From Bacteroidales bacterium (GTDB lineage Bacteria > Bacteroidota > Bacteroidia > Bacteroidales > F082), in contig JAEEII010000254.1 in assembly GCA_016281295.1 (NCBI GenBank), forward strand, positions 1 through 10,850: a DNA stretch of 10,850 bases, read 5' to 3'. Made by a program: the position numbers and the translations under genes. The notes under the pieces were generated by a model. It searched no databases, was not told the DNA's origin, and saw only the letters and a list, made by a program, of their open reading frames with translations. Shown here piece after piece: positions 7,247 through 10,850 of the stretch (positions are counted from its first letter, which is position 1; each line of letters starts with the position of its first letter).

Positions 7247-7254
7247 TATTTTTG
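7247..7254 (+). promoter_or_regulatory. -7 box of the adhesin-like gene
   Basis: TATTTTTG matches TAnnTTTG. No TTTG is present at the ideal -33 spacing, so the upstream half is weak. The predicted start near 7261 gives an A/T-rich leader of about 70 nt before the ATG at 7331, with no Shine-Dalgarno, as is usual in this phylum. It supports independent transcription from the lipoprotein gene. The T-rich stretch at 7231-7247 just before it shows no clear terminator stem. Confidence 0.55.
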
Positions 7255-7330
7255 CGGGTTAAAAAAAGAATTTGAAAGATAATCTATCTAATCTACAAAT
7301 AATCAATTTATTAACTAAACTCAATCTTTT

Positions 7331-10300
7331 ATGAAAAGAAAAGTATTTTCTTTGATGATGTTGTGTTTGTTCGCCTTCTTAGGTTTGGCGAGCGCGCAAC
7401 AGAGTGACATGACTGTCACTCCCAATCCGATTGATCTTGGTTACCGTCCGTTGGGATCGTGGATGCGTCCTCTCAAGGTGCAGTTCACGGGTACCACCAG
7501 CACGGCCCAGACCATCACTTCCATTGAGGCAGAGAACGAGTTCTTCGTCATCGATGCCAACTTGCCTGGAACGACCAGTTCCACGACTCCTTTCAACTTC
7601 ACCGTGAGTCACGGCGAAGCTGCCGCTGGTCCTATCAGCAGCACGCTTGTTGCTATGGCCAACACCCGTAAGGCTTATCTCTTCGACATCACGGCCGTTG
7701 CTTACGAGCCTGTTGGTGCCGACGTCATGGAGCTCGCTCCTGAAATCATGTTCCCCTTCAGTGCCACTGTAGGTGAGAACGTTTACGACAACTACCTGCT
7801 TCCTGGCAATGCCACCGATGGCAAGGATGTCGTTTACAGAATGACGATTGAGGACGATGTGCTTTTCACCGCTAATGTTGAAGGTGAAAACGGCAAGATT
7901 GCTGTTTACACTGAGGACTTCAACGGCGAGCCTGGTCCTGGAGCAGAAAACAACTACGAAGGACTGAGCACCGGTGGTGATGCCGCCAGCTCTTTTGAAG
8001 CGTTGGTTGGTGACGAAAACAGCAGCACCACCTCGAACTACTTCCCCTTCTACACCCTTTACAACTACTCCATCGCTGAGCAGCTCTATCTCGCTAACGA
8101 GCTGATCGAGGCTGGCATGAACACCACTCCTATGGCCAGCTTGAGCTTCGAAGCCACGAACGAGACGGGCAAAGAGCAGAAGAACATCAGCATCTGGATG
8201 GCCAACGTCAGCGACGCTCAGCTGACCACCACTTCCCACAACACCGCTGGTATGACCCTGGTCTATTTCGGCAACATCACCCCTGTGGTTGGCTGGAATG
8301 AGATTGTGTTCAACCAGAACCAGTTTGCTTGGGACGGCTCCTCCAACCTGCTCATCTGCGTTGAGAGAGGCAATGGTGAATGGAACACCAGCATCAAATG
8401 GAAGAGCCATTCCGCTGGTTTCAACGCCATGGCTTACCACTATCGCGACAGCTCCCCCTACAACATGGCTGGCGAAACCTACACCGCTTACACCTCTGCT
8501 TCCCGCGTCAACACGTTGTTCAAGAGCATCAACGGTCGTATCGCTGGCAACAGAGACAACGCCATCACCGACATGACCCTCACCCCTGGTGTGTATTATC
8601 TGGCTGCTTCCTCAACCAGCGAAGAGTTCACTGTCAATGCTAACATCGACATCCTCCCCGCTCCTGAGCAAGCCATCAACCCGTCTCCCGCTGACGGCCA
8701 GACTGGCATCTCCATGCCTGCTATCCTGTCATGGGAATTCGGCAACTACACCACCGCTTACCGTGTGCTCCTCGGCACCACCTATCCTCCTACCCAAGTT
8801 GTGGTTGACTGGACTGACCATCTCTCCAGCTCGTTGGCTGTGACCAACCTCTACAACAACAAGAACTACTTCTGGAGAGTGGATGAGAAGAACAGCAACG
8901 GCATCACCGAAGGTCAGATCTGGGGATTCACCACCGCGCTGAACATCCCTCAGAACCTCACCGCTGCAAACGAGAAGATTTATCAAGGCGACGCCCTCGA
9001 GCTGAGCTGGGATAACATCAACGACCGTTCCTACAGAGGTTACAACGTGTACAAAGACGGTGTGAAGATCAACACCGCTTTGGTCACTGCCCCTGCTTAC
9101 ACTGTCAATGGCCTCACCTATAATATGAGTGAAGGCTACACCTTCAATGTCACCGCTGTGTACGACGAGGGTGAATCTGAATTCTCCAACGATCTCGTCG
9201 CTTACGTGACTGGCAACGGCGCCATGAGCGGTAAGGTCTGCGAAGTTGACGGCACCACCGGCATCGCTGGCGTTGAAATCGTCATCGACGGTAAAGACGA
9301 GTTCCAGCGTCCTGCCAGCTACACTGCCACCACCGACAACAACGGTATCTTCAACACCAATGTGTTGGCTGGTACCTACACCGTGTGGGCTTCTAAGGAA
9401 GGTTATCAACCTGCTGAATATGATGGCGAAATCGCTGTCGCCTTCGGCCAGGTCACTCAGAACGTCAACTTCATTCTCGACGAGAACTGGTATCCTCTCG
9501 GTGAAGTCCTCGCTGAGGAAGTGGATGACAACCAAGTGAAGGTCTATTGGAGCCAAAACGTGATGAGCGAACTCATTGAAGACTTCGAGACTGGCGACTT
9601 CAGTGCTTTCAACTGGGTCAACGACGCCACCTATCCTTGGTCCGTGATCAGCGGAGGCGTGGATAACAGCTACTGCATGAAGAGCGGCAACGCCGGACAG
9701 GCTTCCACTACTTCAGCCATCGAAGTCAGCGTCGAAATCGGTCGCGACGGCTTGATGAGCTTCTATAACAAGATCTCCAGCGAAAGCAACTATGACAAAG
9801 GTTACTTCTATATCGACGGAACCGAAAAGATGAATGTCTCTGGTGCTGGCAACTGGCAACAAAAAGAATATCCTATCTCCGCTGGTGTCCACACCTTCAA
9901 GTGGGCTTACACCAAGGATAGCAGTGTGAACTCCAACGATGACTGCTGGTATGTTGACAACATCAGCTTCATCCACGACGCTGCTCCTGCAGAGGCCGGA
10001 TGGATTGGCTATGACTGCGAAGTGAACGATGACGCTATCGGTCTTACCAGTGGTGGTTCCTTCTACTGGGGCATCAGCTTCCCCGCTTCTGCGATGGCTC
10101 AATACAATGGTTACACGCTGACCAAGGTCAAGATGTACGACTATGCTGCCCATAGCGGCAAGGTGATTATCTATAAAGGTGGCGAAAGCGCTCCTGCAAC
10201 TGCTGTCACCGAACAGAACTACACCTGCACAGGTTCCTCTAACTATATTGAAATCAGCCTCAGCAGCCCTGTGGCCGTTGATCCTGGTCAGAGCTTGTGG

Positions 10301-10850
10301 GTTATCATGAACAACTTCGACGGTCAATACGTTGCTGCTTGCTGCGCAAACAGTGGTGATCCTAACGGCCGTTGGGTCAGCATGGATGGTGTTGAATGGA
10401 TGGATGTGGTCGATGCAGGTCTTGACTGCAGCTGGATGATCCAAGCTTTCTTGACAGACAATGCCAAGACTATTGCTCTTGACAGAAAAGACGTTCCTGC
10501 TCCCGCCATCGCTGTCGCCAGCGTGAACCATGGCACGAGCATCAGCGAGCTCCAAAGCGATCCTAACTGGACTGCTTCTGGCAACCGTGCCTTCCACCAC
10601 TTCAACGTCTATCGCACCACCTGCGACGACACCACGGGTGAAGGCGCTGAGTTCCTCGGCAGCCTCAACGACACGCTCTACCTCGACAACAGCTGGGGTT
10701 CTCTCGAATCTGGTGTGTACAAGTGGGGTGTCAGCCGCTTCTATGAAGGCAACAGAAATAGAAACAGAACCACCTACGACTTCGAAACCGGCCTCGACGG
10801 ATGGACTTCCATCGACAATGACGGTGACGGAAATGGTTGGGAATCCATGA
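7331..10850 (+). CDS. large secreted modular adhesin-like protein (cut by right edge)
   Basis: At least 1173 residues, open to the window end. A Sec signal peptide (1-22, ending LASA before QQ) is followed by an ASH/HYDIN-like beta-sandwich at about 25-115 (TVTPNPIDLGYRPLGSW). A region at about 245-380 (YSIAEQLYLANELIEAG, then GWNEIVFNQNQFAWDGSSNL) is one I recall from other Bacteroidales surface proteins. Two fibronectin type III-like domains lie at about 450-536 and 539-628, and a carboxypeptidase-regulatory-like domain at 629-717. A MAM/cleaved-adhesin-like jelly roll starts at EDFETG (750-755) and runs to YVDNISF near 884. The segment at 891-1042 resembles gingipain adhesin sequence, and a third fibronectin-like piece lies at about 1087-1140. 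A second jelly roll begins at YDFETG (1149-1154) as the window ends. No catalytic domain is visible. Probably a surface or matrix-binding protein; type IX export is likely but the C-terminal sorting domain is out of view. The GC-ending codon bias is strong and unlike that of the restriction genes. Confidence 0.9.
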   Translation, partial: MKRKVFSLMMLCLFAFLGLASAQQSDMTVTPNPIDLGYRPLGSWMRPLKVQFTGTTSTAQTITSIEAENEFFVIDANLPGTTSSTTPFNFTVSHGEAAAGPISSTLVAMANTRKAYLFDITAVAYEPVGADVMELAPEIMFPFSATVGENVYDNYLLPGNATDGKDVVYRMTIEDDVLFTANVEGENGKIAVYTEDFNGEPGPGAENNYEGLSTGGDAASSFEALVGDENSSTTSNYFPFYTLYNYSIAEQLYLANELIEAGMNTTPMASLSFEATNETGKEQKNISIWMANVSDAQLTTTSHNTAGMTLVYFGNITPVVGWNEIVFNQNQFAWDGSSNLLICVERGNGEWNTSIKWKSHSAGFNAMAYHYRDSSPYNMAGETYTAYTSASRVNTLFKSINGRIAGNRDNAITDMTLTPGVYYLAASSTSEEFTVNANIDILPAPEQAINPSPADGQTGISMPAILSWEFGNYTTAYRVLLGTTYPPTQVVVDWTDHLSSSLAVTNLYNNKNYFWRVDEKNSNGITEGQIWGFTTALNIPQNLTAANEKIYQGDALELSWDNINDRSYRGYNVYKDGVKINTALVTAPAYTVNGLTYNMSEGYTFNVTAVYDEGESEFSNDLVAYVTGNGAMSGKVCEVDGTTGIAGVEIVIDGKDEFQRPASYTATTDNNGIFNTNVLAGTYTVWASKEGYQPAEYDGEIAVAFGQVTQNVNFILDENWYPLGEVLAEEVDDNQVKVYWSQNVMSELIEDFETGDFSAFNWVNDATYPWSVISGGVDNSYCMKSGNAGQASTTSAIEVSVEIGRDGLMSFYNKISSESNYDKGYFYIDGTEKMNVSGAGNWQQKEYPISAGVHTFKWAYTKDSSVNSNDDCWYVDNISFIHDAAPAEAGWIGYDCEVNDDAIGLTSGGSFYWGISFPASAMAQYNGYTLTKVKMYDYAAHSGKVIIYKGGESAPATAVTEQNYTCTGSSNYIEISLSSPVAVDPGQSLWVIMNNFDGQYVAACCANSGDPNGRWVSMDGVEWMDVVDAGLDCSWMIQAFLTDNAKTIALDRKDVPAPAIAVASVNHGTSISELQSDPNWTASGNRAFHHFNVYRTTCDDTTGEGAEFLGSLNDTLYLDNSWGSLESGVYKWGVSRFYEGNRNRNRTTYDFETGLDGWTSIDNDGDGNGWESM
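10751..10768 (+). repeat. Asn-Arg hexanucleotide repeat in an interdomain linker
   Basis: Three AAC/AAT-AGA units encode NRNRNR (residues 1141-1146) in the linker between a fibronectin-like piece and the second jelly-roll domain of the adhesin-like protein. The cluster of arginines at a domain boundary could be a proteolytic processing site, as in gingipain-type adhesins that are cut between domains; that role is inference. Confidence 0.6.

Noticed and set aside
7222..7330. Possible intrinsic terminator at the T-rich stretch after the lipoprotein gene
   Set aside because: There is a T-run at 7236-7244 but no convincing stem before it; the area is better explained as AT-rich promoter DNA with the -7 box at 7247.
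7379..8440. 353-residue open frame on the minus strand, antisense to the adhesin-like gene
   Set aside because: The plus-strand protein has a signal peptide and continuous modular homology here. The minus frame is low-complexity Val/Gly/Ser/Arg sequence produced by G/C-ending codons opposite it.
8729..10600. Two further long minus-strand open frames (8729-9556 and 9713-10600) antisense to the adhesin-like gene
   Set aside because: Same codon-bias shadow: Val/Asp/Gly-rich translations, no known motifs, no promoter, opposite a well-supported coding sequence.

Overview
The window looks like chromosomal DNA from a Bacteroidota bacterium, most likely a gut or rumen-type Bacteroidales. The reasons are the Bacteroides-type promoter elements (TTTG, 19 bp, TAnnTTTG; the -7 box alone at two other genes), the lack of purine-rich ribosome binding sites, a DUF4919 protein, a lipoprotein with the CAN..TPTGGPKD N-terminus, and a very large modular secreted adhesin-like protein. 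The species cannot be named from the sequence.

Left part (1-5254), all on the minus strand. Read in the direction of transcription the order is aspS (aspartyl-tRNA synthetase), a cytosine-5 DNA methyltransferase, a putative type II restriction endonuclease, a DUF4919 exported protein, and a 6-phosphofructokinase cut by the left window edge. Gaps are 46, 1, 6 and 24 nt, and I see no convincing internal promoter, so all five may be read from the strong consensus promoter upstream of aspS. The two restriction-modification genes are visibly AT-rich beside the GC-richer aspS and pfk, which suggests an acquired cassette placed in a housekeeping transcription unit. A hairpin with a 9-bp perfect outer stem separates aspS from the methyltransferase.

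Middle (5255-5370). This is a divergent promoter region. It holds a full-consensus aspS promoter on the minus strand and a -7 box on the plus strand that lies only 5 nt before the next ATG.

Right part (5371-10850), plus strand. First comes a 616-residue Big_5/Ig-like lipoprotein with a small in-frame tandem repeat. Then, after a 109-bp AT-rich promoter region, comes a secreted multi-domain protein of at least 1173 residues that runs off the right edge. It has a signal peptide, beta-sandwich modules, fibronectin type III-like domains, a carboxypeptidase-regulatory-like domain and cleaved-adhesin/MAM-like jelly-roll segments. It is probably a cell-surface protein, possibly exported by the type IX system, but its C-terminus is not in view.

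The most interesting item is the restriction-modification pair: an endonuclease of uncertain family with a non-canonical catalytic motif, one nucleotide from a methyltransferase that carries an uncharacterised N-terminal extension of about 110 residues. I see no tRNA, rRNA, CRISPR array, insertion sequence or phage gene, and no gene-free stretch over 300 bases.
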